DNA of 64,000 nt from Companilactobacillus farciminis KCTC 3681 = DSM 20184 (lineage in GTDB: Bacteria > Bacillota > Bacilli > Lactobacillales > Lactobacillaceae): contig NZ_CP017702.1 in NCBI RefSeq assembly GCF_002706745.1, positions 1,426,001 through 1,490,000 of the forward strand, written 5' to 3'. Made by a program: the position numbers and the translations under genes. The notes beneath the pieces were generated by a model. That model was given only the letters and a program-made list of their open reading frames with translations. It searched no databases and had not been told where the DNA came from. Shown here piece after piece: positions 19,499 through 28,440 of the stretch; the first letter of the stretch is position 1, and each line of letters opens with the position of its first letter.

Positions 19499-20092
19499 CT
19501 ATTGATTATCAGTAATTTTAGTATTCATTACTTCAAAGGACAACTTATTATTTTTCAAATCGATGTTCTTAGCACGAATGCCATAACCTTCTTTGGTAGT
19601 GAACTTAGTAAATTTCAACAAGATAGACTTGTCTTTACCGTCGATACTGACCCAATTAGGTGTTTTAAAGCTATTCTTAATATAATTCATTACAAAAGAA
19701 ATTGGTAATGATAAATCACCGATTTTCATTTTTTTTGCTTTAAGCAACACGTCACCATTAGTTTTGGCATAAGGTTGCATCAAAATCGTAAAATTGATGG
19801 TAGCGCCTAAGAATTTGACGTCACCAGTCAATTCAGCGTCTTTTTTCAAAATCAATTGATAATCAGTTTTGCCATCATTTAAAGTATGTTTCAAATAATA
19901 TTGTGCCATCTTATTGGCTTCTTGTTTAGTCATATCGACAGTAAAGACTTTGGCATCTTGATCAACGATTTTTGAAGAAACTTGATAATTGTCTCTTGGA
20001 GAACTAAAAACTTTGGTCCCGATAAAACCTAATCCTACTACGATGATTGCTACTAAAGCGATAAATGCATATTTCCAATAATTTTTCTTCAT
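19499..20092 (-). CDS. YpmS family (DUF2140) membrane-anchored protein
   Basis: 197 residues: a short cytoplasmic start (MKKNYWKY), one membrane span (about residues 7-27), then an extracellular beta-rich domain with VDMTKQEANKMAQYYLKH and TINFTILMQPYAKTNGDVLL typical of YpmS. I chose ATG 20092, which overlaps the upstream stop as TAATG; a GTG five codons upstream lacks a proper ribosome site. It is coupled to the SGNH hydrolase (ypmR-like), the same pair as in B. subtilis. A role at the envelope or in lipid handling is inferred. Confidence 0.85.
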   Translation of the reverse strand: MKKNYWKYAFIALVAIIVVGLGFIGTKVFSSPRDNYQVSSKIVDQDAKVFTVDMTKQEANKMAQYYLKHTLNDGKTDYQLILKKDAELTGDVKFLGATINFTILMQPYAKTNGDVLLKAKKMKIGDLSLPISFVMNYIKNSFKTPNWVSIDGKDKSILLKFTKFTTKEGYGIRAKNIDLKNNKLSFEVMNTKITDNQ

Positions 20093-20940
20093 TACTTGTA
20101 AAGCCACTCTTTCTTAGTCCCATTTACTTGCTCAAAGATTTTTTCTGTCATCATATCATAACCGGTTCCGTTGGGATGGAAGTGGTCTTTCTTGTAAAGA
20201 TATGGATTGACACCCGTTTTTTGAATCTTCTTCTTGATATTTTTTGGTTGATACAAATTGTTGATATCCACAAAATGAGTATCATTAAAGTTACTTGCTA
20301 CCTTAGCTGAAGCCTTGTTCCAATTAATAAAGGCTGTCTTAGCATTTTTGACATTTGATAAATAAATACTGAATGGATTATAAATTCCAATTAAATAAAT
20401 CGGTGCTGTCTTGTTGTAACCACGTAAATCAGTCAACAACTGCGTTAATCTTTTGTCAAATTGTACTTGTTCATCGGCAATATCGCCAGCTGTAAGATCT
20501 AAACCTTTTCTTTGCAACAAATGCATAAAGTCATTGCCACCGACTGTTACCGTGATGATATCAGCTTTTGGTAGATCTTGATGCATCTTTTTGTCATTTT
20601 TGATTCGAGTCATGATCTGACTGCTAGTATCACCGGAAACTCCATAGTTATGAGATTGAGCTTTGACATCGTATTTATCTTGAACCCTTTTGGTCAAACG
20701 TGTAACGTAGCCGCCTCCAACTGACTTAGAATCACCGACACCTTGAGTCAAAGAATCACCAACTGCCACGATATCGATACTTTTCTTTTTAGGAATAACT
20801 TTTATTTTAGGCTTAGTTTTTTTAGCCGTTTTTGTTTCAACCACTTGTTGTTCATTGTTATGGACAAAATAATAAGTTCCCCCACTGACAGCAACCAACA
20901 AAATAATTATTACAATAATCCAAATACTTTTTTTCTTCAT
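20092..20940 (-). CDS. SGNH/GDSL-family hydrolase, YpmR-like, membrane-anchored
   Basis: Lipase/esterase-like enzyme of 282 residues. One N-terminal membrane anchor (about residues 5-26) and a Lys-rich linker put the domain outside the cell. Block I is VAVGDSLTQGVGDS with the nucleophilic Ser, block III is VTVGGNDFM, and block V is DHFHPNGTGY with the catalytic Asp/His. The substrate is unknown; acyl or acetyl esters of the envelope are plausible. First gene of the pair with the ypmS-like gene. Confidence 0.88.
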   Translation of the reverse strand: MKKKSIWIIVIIILLVAVSGGTYYFVHNNEQQVVETKTAKKTKPKIKVIPKKKSIDIVAVGDSLTQGVGDSKSVGGGYVTRLTKRVQDKYDVKAQSHNYGVSGDTSSQIMTRIKNDKKMHQDLPKADIITVTVGGNDFMHLLQRKGLDLTAGDIADEQVQFDKRLTQLLTDLRGYNKTAPIYLIGIYNPFSIYLSNVKNAKTAFINWNKASAKVASNFNDTHFVDINNLYQPKNIKKKIQKTGVNPYLYKKDHFHPNGTGYDMMTEKIFEQVNGTKKEWLYK

Positions 20941-20957
20941 TTATATAATCCATCTTT

Positions 20958-20988
20958 CAAAAAAAAGCTGATGCAATCATCAGCTTTT
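20958..20988. terminator. Terminator downstream of degV
   Basis: AGCTGATG-CAAT-CATCAGCT (20966-20985), a perfect 8-bp stem with A-run and T-run on both sides. It overlaps the degV stop. Confidence 0.85.
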
Positions 20989-21829
20989 ACTCTGTATAAA
21001 ATTCAATTGCGAAGGCACCTGATCCCGCATGAGTTGCAATTACAGGACTAGTAACACGAATCAATAACGGCACATTCGGTACGATTTCGGCAAGTTTTTC
21101 CTTCAATTCATTGACGTAATCCATCTTATCAACGTAAGAAATACCAATAGCTTTAATATTCTTTAAGCCTTTGATTTCTTCTAAGACGTTGTCCATGTAT
21201 TTTTCAATCGTCTTGCGACCACGACCACGTTTAGCAATATTTAAGCTGTTGTCTTTAACTATCAAAACTAAATTGATATTCAATAAAGTTGACAATGTTC
21301 CAGCAAAACGACTTAGTCTACCACCACGCAAAATGTTTTCAATACTAGTTACGCCCATGTATAAGTATGTGTGATCACGAACTTCATCCAAAGCTGTCTT
21401 AATTTCAGCAACTGACTTACCCTCTTGAGCCAATTGTGCTGCTTTGATAACTTGGAACCCTTGTGCACGATCGGTAAATTCTGTATCGATTACCTCAACG
21501 TTTCGGTCAGTCATATCAGCGACTTGTCTAGCTGCGTTGATTGTACCACTGATTGCAGGTGTCATCATCAACAACAAGATATCCGTATAGTCTTCTGGCA
21601 CCTTGTCGATTACTTCCATAAAAGTACCGATTGAAGGTTGTGATGTCTTAGGTAGATCTTTTGAAGAGTCCATTTCCTCAACAAACTTCTCTCGAGTGAT
21701 ATTTACACCATCTACATAGGTTTTTTCGTCAATACTGATCGTCAAAGGGACAATACTGATATTATATTTCTCTATTTCTTCTGGAGTTAATTGTACCGAC
21801 GAATCGGCAATAATTTTTACTTTGCTCAT
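20987..21829 (-). CDS. DegV family fatty-acid-binding protein
   Basis: 280 residues. DegV proteins bind fatty acids; FakB members present them to the kinase FakA for phosphorylation and entry into phospholipids. Features: KIIADSSVQLTPEE at the start, PKTSQPSIGTFMEVID with the conserved Ser-Gln-Pro-Ser, MMTPAISGTINAARQ, and ENILRGGRLSRFAG near residue 170. It is monocistronic. Which fatty acid it prefers is not readable. Confidence 0.9.
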   Translation of the reverse strand: MSKVKIIADSSVQLTPEEIEKYNISIVPLTISIDEKTYVDGVNITREKFVEEMDSSKDLPKTSQPSIGTFMEVIDKVPEDYTDILLLMMTPAISGTINAARQVADMTDRNVEVIDTEFTDRAQGFQVIKAAQLAQEGKSVAEIKTALDEVRDHTYLYMGVTSIENILRGGRLSRFAGTLSTLLNINLVLIVKDNSLNIAKRGRGRKTIEKYMDNVLEEIKGLKNIKAIGISYVDKMDYVNELKEKLAEIVPNVPLLIRVTSPVIATHAGSGAFAIEFYTE

Positions 21830-22034
21830 TTTATCCCTCTTTCATAGGGTCTTAGTTCTTAATTAATCTAATTATACCAAATTTATTCTTAGTAAATTAT
21901 CAATATCATGTATTTTAATTAATATTTATATACAAAACAATGACCGTTTTTCATTATACTAAAGATTGTCGTTGTCTGAAAAGTCCCTAGACGTATATAA
22001 TATTTACGTAATCCAAACAATTGAGGTCTTCAAA

Positions 22035-22685
22035 ATGTCAAAAAAACCAAATTTTACTAGAACTTATTTGATAACTGATCAAATATTCAGCGCCGTTACG
22101 CACGGTATTGGAATTATCTTAGCAATAATTGGATCAGTCTTCTTGCTCATTAAGGGATTCCACCAAGGAAATCCACTTAACATTACCGCATATTTTATTT
22201 ACGCTTTCACGTTATTTTTCTTATATTTGAGCTCAACGTTATTTCACAGTCTCTATTTCACTAAAGCTAAAGGTGTTTTTCAAATTTTTGACCACAGCTC
22301 GATTTTCTTGATGATTGCTGGTACCTACACGCCATATTGTTTAATTGCCTTACATTCAGCCTTTGGTTACGGAATTCTGGCCTTCATTTGGCTATTAGCT
22401 ATCGGTGGTATTCTCTACAAGATTTTCAACGTTGGCAAATTCAAATACTTTGAAACTCTACTTTACGTTTTAATGGGTTGGGCCATCATCATCGCTATGA
22501 AGCCACTTTATCAAGCAATCGGTGCAACTGGTATCTGGCTTTTAGTTGCAGGAGGTGTGGCCTTTACATTAGGAGCCTGCTTGTACTTAATGAAAAATCT
22601 TAAATACATTCACGTTATCTGGCACATTTTCGTCATGATTGGAACGGCTCTAATGTACTTCTCAGTTTATTTCTTTGTTAATTAA
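22035..22685 (+). CDS. trhA: PAQR family membrane homeostasis protein TrhA (hemolysin III)
   Basis: Seven-span membrane protein, 216 residues from ATG 22035, which follows GAGGT; 23 codons upstream are open but lack a ribosome site. The PAQR pattern is visible: DQIFSAVTHGIG in span 1, STLFHSLYF, DHSSIFLMIAGTYTPYC, and the C-terminal HVIWHIFVMIG. The conserved His/Asp/Ser set probably binds zinc. In B. subtilis and E. coli such proteins affect membrane fluidity homeostasis. The haemolysin name is historical. Confidence 0.9.
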   Translation: MSKKPNFTRTYLITDQIFSAVTHGIGIILAIIGSVFLLIKGFHQGNPLNITAYFIYAFTLFFLYLSSTLFHSLYFTKAKGVFQIFDHSSIFLMIAGTYTPYCLIALHSAFGYGILAFIWLLAIGGILYKIFNVGKFKYFETLLYVLMGWAIIIAMKPLYQAIGATGIWLLVAGGVAFTLGACLYLMKNLKYIHVIWHIFVMIGTALMYFSVYFFVN

Positions 22686-23169
22686 TTTTTTGATAAGTCT
22701 CGAAGGTATATGGATAAACATTTTCTTTGTCCATGATGCCTTCTTTTTTTTCGATCAATTTAAATTGACGATAATCTAAATCAACCATTTTCGTATCTCC
22801 AACAAATTCGTGATTGATTCGTGTCAAATACAAACGATCCACAATATCTTCAAACATTCTAAAAATTCCCGCACCACCAATGACCATAACTTCATCATCT
22901 GGCTTAACGACGTCTTTTAGTTGTTCTCTATTAGAAATCAAAACTACGCCTTCTGGTACTTGATAATTGGGATTTCTAGAGATGACGATATTTAATCTCT
23001 TTGGCAAAGGTCCATTGGGAAAACTCTCAAAGGTTTTACGTCCCATAACAATAGGATGATTAGTCGTAACATCTTTGAAACGCTTCATATCATTAGGTAA
23101 CTTCCATGGTAGATGTCCATCAACGCCAATCACATGGTTTTTATCTTCGGCCCAAACAAAACTGATCAT
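22678..23169 (-). CDS. folA: Dihydrofolate reductase
   Basis: NADPH-dependent reduction of dihydrofolate, 163 residues. I set the start at ATG 23169 behind AGGAG; a longer in-frame start would lie inside thyA and adds 26 atypical residues. Motifs: MISFVWAEDKNHVIGVDGHLP (N-terminal strand and Met20-type loop), LPWKLPNDMKRF, VMGRKTFES, VIGGAGIF. It lies 10 bp behind thyA: together they make dTMP and recycle the folate. The end overlaps the converging trhA stop by 8 bp. Confidence 0.95.
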   Translation of the reverse strand: MISFVWAEDKNHVIGVDGHLPWKLPNDMKRFKDVTTNHPIVMGRKTFESFPNGPLPKRLNIVISRNPNYQVPEGVVLISNREQLKDVVKPDDEVMVIGGAGIFRMFEDIVDRLYLTRINHEFVGDTKMVDLDYRQFKLIEKKEGIMDKENVYPYTFETYQKIN

Positions 23170-23179
23170 TTTCTCACTC

Positions 23180-24130
23180 CTAGACAGCAACCGGAGCTTT
23201 GATAGCTGGTTGCGGATTATAGTTATCGACACGAATATCTTTGACATCTAAATCGAAGATGCTCTTATCACTGGTAATTTCTAGACTTGGTCCAGCAACA
23301 GGTTTACGACTCAATTGCTCTTTTACTTGCTCAAGGTGATTAGAATAAATGTGTGCATCACCCAAAGTATGGATAAATTCACCGACTTCTAGGCCAGTCT
23401 CACGAGCTATCAAATGAGTCAATAAAGCGTAACTGGCAATATTAAAAGGCACACCTAAGAATAAATCGCCACTGCGTTGATACAATTGACAAAAGAGCTT
23501 CCCTTCGTTGACATAGAACTGAAACAACGTATGACAAGGTGGCAAGGCCATAGTTGGAACGTCTTCTGGATTCCAGGCACTGACGATCAGACGTCTTGAA
23601 TCAGGAGTCTTTTTGATTTGCTCGATCACATCAGCAATTTGGTCAATGAATCCACCATCTCGTTTTTGCCAATGACGCCATTGAGCACCATAGACATCCC
23701 CGAGATTACCGAATTTTTGGGCAAATGCATCATCATTCAAAATGCTCTGATCAAATTTCTTTTTTTCAACTTGATATTTTTGATTGAAATCTTCATCTAT
23801 TAAGTGACGGCGGCCAAAATCTGTCATGTCTGGTCCTTTATAGTCAGAACTCTCAATATAATTTTTAAAAGCCCACTCATCCCAAATATGATTCTTGTGT
23901 TCTAGCAAATATCTAATGTTGGTATCGCCATGCAAGAACCACAACAATTCACTTTTGATCAAACCGAAAGGAATCTTTTTCGTTGTCAAAAGTGGAAATG
24001 ATTCTTGTAGGTCAAAACGCATTTGATAACCAAAAGTACTGATCGTACCAGTTCCCGTGCGGTCGCTTTTTTTATGTCCATGGTCCAAAACGTATTGCAA
24101 AAGGTCTAAATATTGTTGTTCGTTATGCAT
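23180..24130 (-). CDS. thyA: Thymidylate synthase
   Basis: Methylates dUMP to dTMP using methylene-tetrahydrofolate. 316 residues, the long form with an insertion of about 50 residues (about 88-145) known from Lactobacillus casei. Catalytic Cys lies in [33 protein letters not shown] and HIYSNHLEQ bind substrate. Directly upstream of folA and downstream of the ABC-F gene. Confidence 0.97.
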   Translation of the reverse strand: MHNEQQYLDLLQYVLDHGHKKSDRTGTGTISTFGYQMRFDLQESFPLLTTKKIPFGLIKSELLWFLHGDTNIRYLLEHKNHIWDEWAFKNYIESSDYKGPDMTDFGRRHLIDEDFNQKYQVEKKKFDQSILNDDAFAQKFGNLGDVYGAQWRHWQKRDGGFIDQIADVIEQIKKTPDSRRLIVSAWNPEDVPTMALPPCHTLFQFYVNEGKLFCQLYQRSGDLFLGVPFNIASYALLTHLIARETGLEVGEFIHTLGDAHIYSNHLEQVKEQLSRKPVAGPSLEITSDKSIFDLDVKDIRVDNYNPQPAIKAPVAV

Positions 24131-24139
24131 AGTTTTCTC

Positions 24140-26041
24140 CTAGATATACTGTCCTAAATATTCCCAACGATCCATCAACTTATCAGATTCGGCAGTCTTC
24201 TCATCCAATTGTCTTTGGAAATCCATCAAATCTTCATAGCCATTCTTAGGATCATTTAATTGTTCCTTTAACTTAGCCATTTCATCATCGAGTTTTTCGA
24301 TTTGGGGCTCTAACTTATCGAATTCCATTTGTTCAGCGTAAGTTAACTTAGTCTTTTCAGCAGGCTTGTTCTGAGCTTCTTTTTCCTTGGCTTCAACGTG
24401 CTTTTGTGTCTTCACTTCATGATGTTGAGCTTGTTTTTTCTCTGTCTCTTTTTGTAGATAGCCAGAATATGAATCGTAGCTTTCTTCAATATCGCCTTGA
24501 CCTTCAAAAATTAGTAATTTATGGGCAACTTTATCCAAGAAGTAGCGGTCATGAGAAACTGCCATAACTGTTCCCTTAAAGTTTTCCAAGTAATTCTCTA
24601 GAATCGTCAAAGTTTCAATATCCAAGTTATTTGTCGGTTCATCTAGCAACAGGACGTTTGGTTGGTCCATCAAAATAGCCAACAAGTACAGACGACGTTT
24701 TTCACCACCGGACAATTCACGAATGAAAGCTCCTTGCATTTGATGATCGAATTTGAAAGTATCTAGCATCTGTGAGGCTGACATATGCGTACCGTCAGTG
24801 TTTTTAGCACCTTGTCCAATTGACTCAAGGTATCTGATAACACGCTTGTCTGGGTCCATATCACGCGTATGCTGCGTGTAATAACCGAGTCGAACTGTTT
24901 GACCAGTCTTAATTTCTCCGGAATCGAGTGGAATTTGTTGAGCAATCGTATTCAAGAAAGTAGTTTTTCCAGAACCATTAGCACCAGTGATTCCGATTCG
25001 ATCACCTTTAGTTACCAAATAACTGAAATCGTCTAAGATCACATGTTTTGAGAATTTCAAACTGGCATCTTTGATATCGAAGACATCGTTACCAAGACGC
25101 TGTTGAGCAATATCGATCGACATTTCTTTTTGAACGTCTGGTTTGTTTTGTAAGTCCTCTTTTAAGTCGTTGAAACGGTCTTTTCTAGCTTGCTGTTTAG
25201 TTCCACGAGCTTTAACACCAGCACGCATCCAATTCAACTCTTGCTTGTACAATTGAGTCTTATGATGTTGTTCAGAAGCATAGATCTCTTCGTTGGCCGC
25301 TTTTTGTTGCAAGTACTTTTCATAGTTACCGTCATATTCAGTCACATTGCGGTTTTCCAACTCAAAAATTCTTGTCGCCACTTCATTCAAGAAATAACGA
25401 TCATGGGTTACGAATAAAACTGAACCCTTGTATTTGCTCAAGTAAGTTTGTAGCCAATCGATAGCTTCATAATCAAGATGGTTGGTTGGCTCATCTAGGA
25501 TCAAAAGGTCAGCTTCAGATATCAAAGTTTGAGCTAAAGCGACACGTCTTTGTTGACCACCAGATAACTCTTTGATTTTCTTGTCTAATTCCGTAATTCC
25601 TAGTTTGTTCAAAATCGATTTAACATCAGATTCCATCTGCCAAGCTTCAGCCGCATTCATCTTTTCTTGCAACTTGAAAAAGTCATTTTGAATCTTTTGA
25701 TCAGTTGAATTAGCGTTGAATTTTGCCAAGGAATTCTCATATTGTCGAATCAATTGGAATTTTTCGCCACTACCGTTAAAGACTGCATCGATGACTGATG
25801 AATTTTCGTCCAAATCCGGTTGCTGCTTGAGATAAGAAATCTTGTAGTCCTTAGGTTTTTCAACTTCGATCGTATTGAGATCAGAGTTGTTGACGATTCC
25901 GTCTAGCAAAGTCGTCTTACCAGTTCCATTTAGTCCCAAAAGACCGATTCGATCTCCTTCGTTGATTGTAAAGGTAACATTGGTAAAAAGCGTTCTTTCA
26001 CCAAATGATTTTGATGCATTTGTTATGTTTAAGGTTTTCAA
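24140..26041 (-). CDS. ABC-F translation factor, Uup/YfmR type
   Basis: 633 residues with two ATP-binding cassettes and no membrane span. Cassette 1: GLNGTGKTTLLDG, LSGGQQRRVALA, LLILDEPTNHLD. A linker (about residues 240-320) rich in Lys/Arg/Gln follows. Cassette 2: GANGSGKTTFLN, LSGGEKRRLYLL, LLLDEPTNNLD. The Lys/Glu-rich C-terminus (about 545-633) is a coiled coil, as in Uup/YfmR. These factors bind the ribosomal E site and relieve stalled or non-productive states. Antibiotic-resistance ABC-Fs look similar, but the coiled coil favours a housekeeping role. Confidence 0.87.
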   Translation of the reverse strand: MKTLNITNASKSFGERTLFTNVTFTINEGDRIGLLGLNGTGKTTLLDGIVNNSDLNTIEVEKPKDYKISYLKQQPDLDENSSVIDAVFNGSGEKFQLIRQYENSLAKFNANSTDQKIQNDFFKLQEKMNAAEAWQMESDVKSILNKLGITELDKKIKELSGGQQRRVALAQTLISEADLLILDEPTNHLDYEAIDWLQTYLSKYKGSVLFVTHDRYFLNEVATRIFELENRNVTEYDGNYEKYLQQKAANEEIYASEQHHKTQLYKQELNWMRAGVKARGTKQQARKDRFNDLKEDLQNKPDVQKEMSIDIAQQRLGNDVFDIKDASLKFSKHVILDDFSYLVTKGDRIGITGANGSGKTTFLNTIAQQIPLDSGEIKTGQTVRLGYYTQHTRDMDPDKRVIRYLESIGQGAKNTDGTHMSASQMLDTFKFDHQMQGAFIRELSGGEKRRLYLLAILMDQPNVLLLDEPTNNLDIETLTILENYLENFKGTVMAVSHDRYFLDKVAHKLLIFEGQGDIEESYDSYSGYLQKETEKKQAQHHEVKTQKHVEAKEKEAQNKPAEKTKLTYAEQMEFDKLEPQIEKLDDEMAKLKEQLNDPKNGYEDLMDFQRQLDEKTAESDKLMDRWEYLGQYI

Positions 26042-26064
26042 TTATTTCACCACTATAAATAAAA

Positions 26065-26095
26065 AATTCCTCTACCGATGTAGATAGAGGTATTA
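26065..26095 (-). terminator. Terminator between the 56-residue gene and the ABC-F gene
   Basis: On the minus strand CCTCTA...TAGAGG followed by AATTTTTTA. It lies after the small gene's stop and about 25 nt before the ABC-F start, so it could also act as an attenuator for the ABC-F gene. Confidence 0.6.
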
Positions 26096-26130
26096 TTGCT
26101 GTTCTGTTTTATTTTATCACATGTCAGAAG

Positions 26131-26301
26131 TTAATATTCCTGCAATTGGTCGATGGAATAATACATTTGCTGTTGTCCGCCAAATCTAACTAAAATCTTA
26201 GCTCGCTTCTCATCAAAATACACGACAGCACCGATTTGATCTTTCATGACATCCTTTTGATCAACGACCGTCACCATGCTGCCAATTTTTAAGTTTCCCA
26301 T
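26131..26301 (-). CDS. Small protein of 56 residues, SH3/KOW-like pattern
   Basis: Not usually found by length filters. ATG 26301 follows GGAGGAG at ideal distance. The protein begins MGNLKIGSMVTVVDQ, has DQIGAVVYFDEKRAKILVRF, and ends in YYSIDQLQEY. The pattern of a beta strand, a Gly turn and an 'AVVYFDEKRAKILVRF' hairpin resembles small SH3-like or KOW folds that bind RNA or protein. I do not know the family. It has terminators before and after, so it is a separate unit. Confidence 0.7.
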   Translation of the reverse strand: MGNLKIGSMVTVVDQKDVMKDQIGAVVYFDEKRAKILVRFGGQQQMYYSIDQLQEY

Positions 26302-26317
26302 TATTCTCCTCCAATTA

Positions 26318-26352
26318 AAAAGCGAGACTTAGATTTTACACTAAGGTCTCGC
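26318..26352 (-). terminator. Terminator after the 154-residue gene
   Basis: GCGAGACTTAG pairs with CTAAGGTCTCGC (26322-26352), with T5 on the minus strand next to it. Confidence 0.75.
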
Positions 26353-26358
26353 ACTATT

Positions 26359-26823
26359 TTAAAGATCTTCTTTATAAATGTCGTAAACTGTATTTTCTGG
26401 GTCAATAGCAATATAAAGGTTGCCAGTTTTACTTGAAACAGCTGAAGATTGATAAGCATTATCTAATCCTTCAACATCTTTTTGCTTGAATGGGAAGTAA
26501 ATTTGCATTGGCTCTTTATCTTGGTCATCTTCAAAGACAATGTCGCATTTTTCAATGTCTTGATACTTAATAATACGATTGAACATGCCATCGGCCATTG
26601 CAGCAGTAGAAACATCTGTATCCTTGATATAATCAGCTTCTGGCAAGATTTCAATTCTAAAGCGTTTGCATGGGTGAATCTCTTGCATACGTCCACCTTT
26701 AATACGTCCATAACTAGTTGTTACACGCGCAATCCAAACATCACTCATTTCACTGTGACTAACAGTCCAAGTATCATCATTTCTAAAGTAAAACTTAAGT
26801 TCTTTAAAAACATGTTTAGTCAT
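26359..26823 (-). CDS. Hypothetical protein (154 aa)
   Basis: ATG 26823 follows GGAAGGGTG; 18 more codons upstream are open but are unlikely to be used. The protein is acidic, soluble and strand-rich (MTKHVFKELKFYFRNDDTW, GGRMQEIHPCKRFRIEILPE, NLYIAIDPENTVYDIYKEDL). I recognise no domain. It lies between cca and the 56-residue gene with its own terminator. Confidence 0.65.
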   Translation of the reverse strand: MTKHVFKELKFYFRNDDTWTVSHSEMSDVWIARVTTSYGRIKGGRMQEIHPCKRFRIEILPEADYIKDTDVSTAAMADGMFNRIIKYQDIEKCDIVFEDDQDKEPMQIYFPFKQKDVEGLDNAYQSSAVSSKTGNLYIAIDPENTVYDIYKEDL

Positions 26824-26876
26824 ATTATCACCCTTCCAATTTCTAAAATACTTACTAAATTTATGATAACACAGCA

Positions 26877-28079
26877 TTATTGATTACTTAACAAATAATG
26901 TCTCAAATCATCAAAATTATTGGAAACGTTTCCTTCCACGACAGCACGCTCCATTTGCGACATCGACTTACCGATGATTGGACCCGGTTTTACGTCCAAT
27001 ATTTCACAAACATTCTTACCTGTCAGCTCTAAATCATGGCTGCTTTTAATAGAAATTTGATCTACTTTTTGCTTCAAATTTGTATAATCAAATTCAATTT
27101 GGAACATCTTTGATAACTCAATTGTCCGGTTCAAATTATCCGTTCCTAACTTATAAATATTCCAAAGATCGAAGTCTTGACTCTCAAATAAGTGAAGCAG
27201 ATTCAAAGTATTCAAACTAATTTCACGAGTCTTATTGGAAACCTTCCAGTCACGCAAAAACTTGTTGAATTCTTGATGATTCAAGCTTAGGACATAGCCA
27301 ATAGCACTAAAGGCTGCTTCTTCATCGCTAAATTTGGCATCTTTAACATCCAATAATTCAGCTAATTCCAATTTTTGATCTTTAAATCCAGGACAATACT
27401 CGCTTAAACCTAGTTTAATGAAGTCAGCCAAACCTGTTTGCCAATTTTGACTCAGCATCATTTTGACAAACTCTTCACGGATACGCTCAATCGCAATCTT
27501 TGCTAATAACGGCGCATTATCAGCAATCGCTTGAGCAGTTTTTTCTTCAATTTTGAAATTCAGCTGTGCTTGGAATCTAACCGCCCGCATCATTCTCAAG
27601 GCATCTTCGTGAAATCTTTCCTCAGCGTGACCGACAGCACGAATAATTTTCTTATCTAAATCTTTTAATCCATCAAATTTATCGATCACTTGACCATTTT
27701 TATCAACTGCCAAAGCATTGATCGTAAAATCACGTCTTTTTAAGTCATCAGCCAATGAACGTACGAAGGTTACCTTGTCAGGACGACGATAATCTTGATA
27801 GCCGGATTCAGTTCTAAAGGTAGTGATTTCATAAGAATCATCCCCCATCAAAACGGTCACTGTTCCATGTTGGATTCCAGTATCAACTGTTCGCTTAAAA
27901 ATCTCTTTAATTTCTTCAGGGTAAGCACTGGTAGCAATATCAACGTCGTGAATCGCTAAGCCTAAAATGTGATCACGGACACTACCTCCTACAAAATAAG
28001 CTTCAAATCCGGCTTGTTCTATTTTTTCTAAAACTGGTAATGCTGCTTGAAAATCTGCAGGAAGTTGTTTGATTTGCAT
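26877..28079 (-). CDS. cca: CCA tRNA nucleotidyltransferase
   Basis: Adds or repairs the 3' CCA end of tRNAs. Class II enzyme of 400 residues. Motif A is YFVGGSVRDHILG with DVDIAT carrying the metal-binding Asp pair. Next come RRDFTINALAVD, then motif D-like ERFHEDALRMMRAVRFQAQL. The C-terminal half is helical and supports the tRNA. The ATG follows GTGAGG. It is transcribed from the region next to the small membrane gene at 28.2 kb. Confidence 0.96.
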   Translation of the reverse strand: MQIKQLPADFQAALPVLEKIEQAGFEAYFVGGSVRDHILGLAIHDVDIATSAYPEEIKEIFKRTVDTGIQHGTVTVLMGDDSYEITTFRTESGYQDYRRPDKVTFVRSLADDLKRRDFTINALAVDKNGQVIDKFDGLKDLDKKIIRAVGHAEERFHEDALRMMRAVRFQAQLNFKIEEKTAQAIADNAPLLAKIAIERIREEFVKMMLSQNWQTGLADFIKLGLSEYCPGFKDQKLELAELLDVKDAKFSDEEAAFSAIGYVLSLNHQEFNKFLRDWKVSNKTREISLNTLNLLHLFESQDFDLWNIYKLGTDNLNRTIELSKMFQIEFDYTNLKQKVDQISIKSSHDLELTGKNVCEILDVKPGPIIGKSMSQMERAVVEGNVSNNFDDLRHYLLSNQ

Positions 28080-28161
28080 ATATTTACCTCACGTATAATA
28101 AAAGTCTTTAATTATTATATACCATTAAGCCAAGTTGCCAAATAAACCTCTTTATCTGCGA

Positions 28162-28378
28162 TATAATGAAGTCAATAAGGAAGTGAAAGTTTGCTGGAAA
28201 ACAGTTCTAAAAACAATCCTTCTGGCAATCGTAGAAAATGGTAAATATTATACTTTTGATTTCATTGATTGGATTATGGGTAGGAATTATTGGCGGTATC
28301 AACTGGCTGACCTTTTCGGCACTTTTATTAAACTCCGTTGTTTTTCTCATCAGTCTGGTGGCTGGAAAAGATAAATAA
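28162..28378 (+). CDS. Small membrane protein with an overlapping upstream mini-ORF (possible frameshift)
   Basis: A TATAAT (28162-28167) is followed by AGGAAG and a TTG start at 28191. That frame encodes MLENSSKNNPSGNRRKW and stops at 28244. Its last codons overlap ATG 28238, which opens a 46-residue hydrophobic protein (MVNIILLISLIGLWVGIIGG...VAGKDK, end 28378) with two short spans. The ATG has no ribosome site of its own. Either it is translationally coupled, or one A is missing in the GAAAATGG run and the two parts are one 62-residue protein with a polar start and a membrane C-terminus. I do not know the family. Confidence 0.5.
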
Positions 28379-28381
28379 TAA

Positions 28382-28427
28382 AAACCTTATTAGAATGTGT
28401 AAATTAAAACACATTCTAATAAGGTTT
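28382..28427. terminator. Long perfect bidirectional terminator
   Basis: A 19-bp perfect stem, AAACCTTATTAGAATGTGT and its complement, around an 8-nt loop. It separates the small membrane gene from the converging SemiSWEET gene. Confidence 0.85.
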
Positions 28428-28440
28428 ATTTTGTTTGTAC

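Noticed and set aside
22678..23247. Longer dihydrofolate reductase start at 23247
   Set aside because: It would run inside thyA and adds 26 atypical residues; ATG 23169 has a proper ribosome site.
24140..26041. ABC-F gene as an antibiotic resistance determinant
   Set aside because: The C-terminal coiled coil and its place beside thyA-folA point to Uup/YfmR, a housekeeping type.
26482..26883. 133-codon plus-strand frame opposite the 154-residue gene
   Set aside because: No promoter or ribosome site; the minus-strand gene has both and a terminator.
28135..28374. 79-codon frame on the plus strand
   Set aside because: It begins before the promoter -10 and is in the wrong frame for the clear hydrophobic protein.
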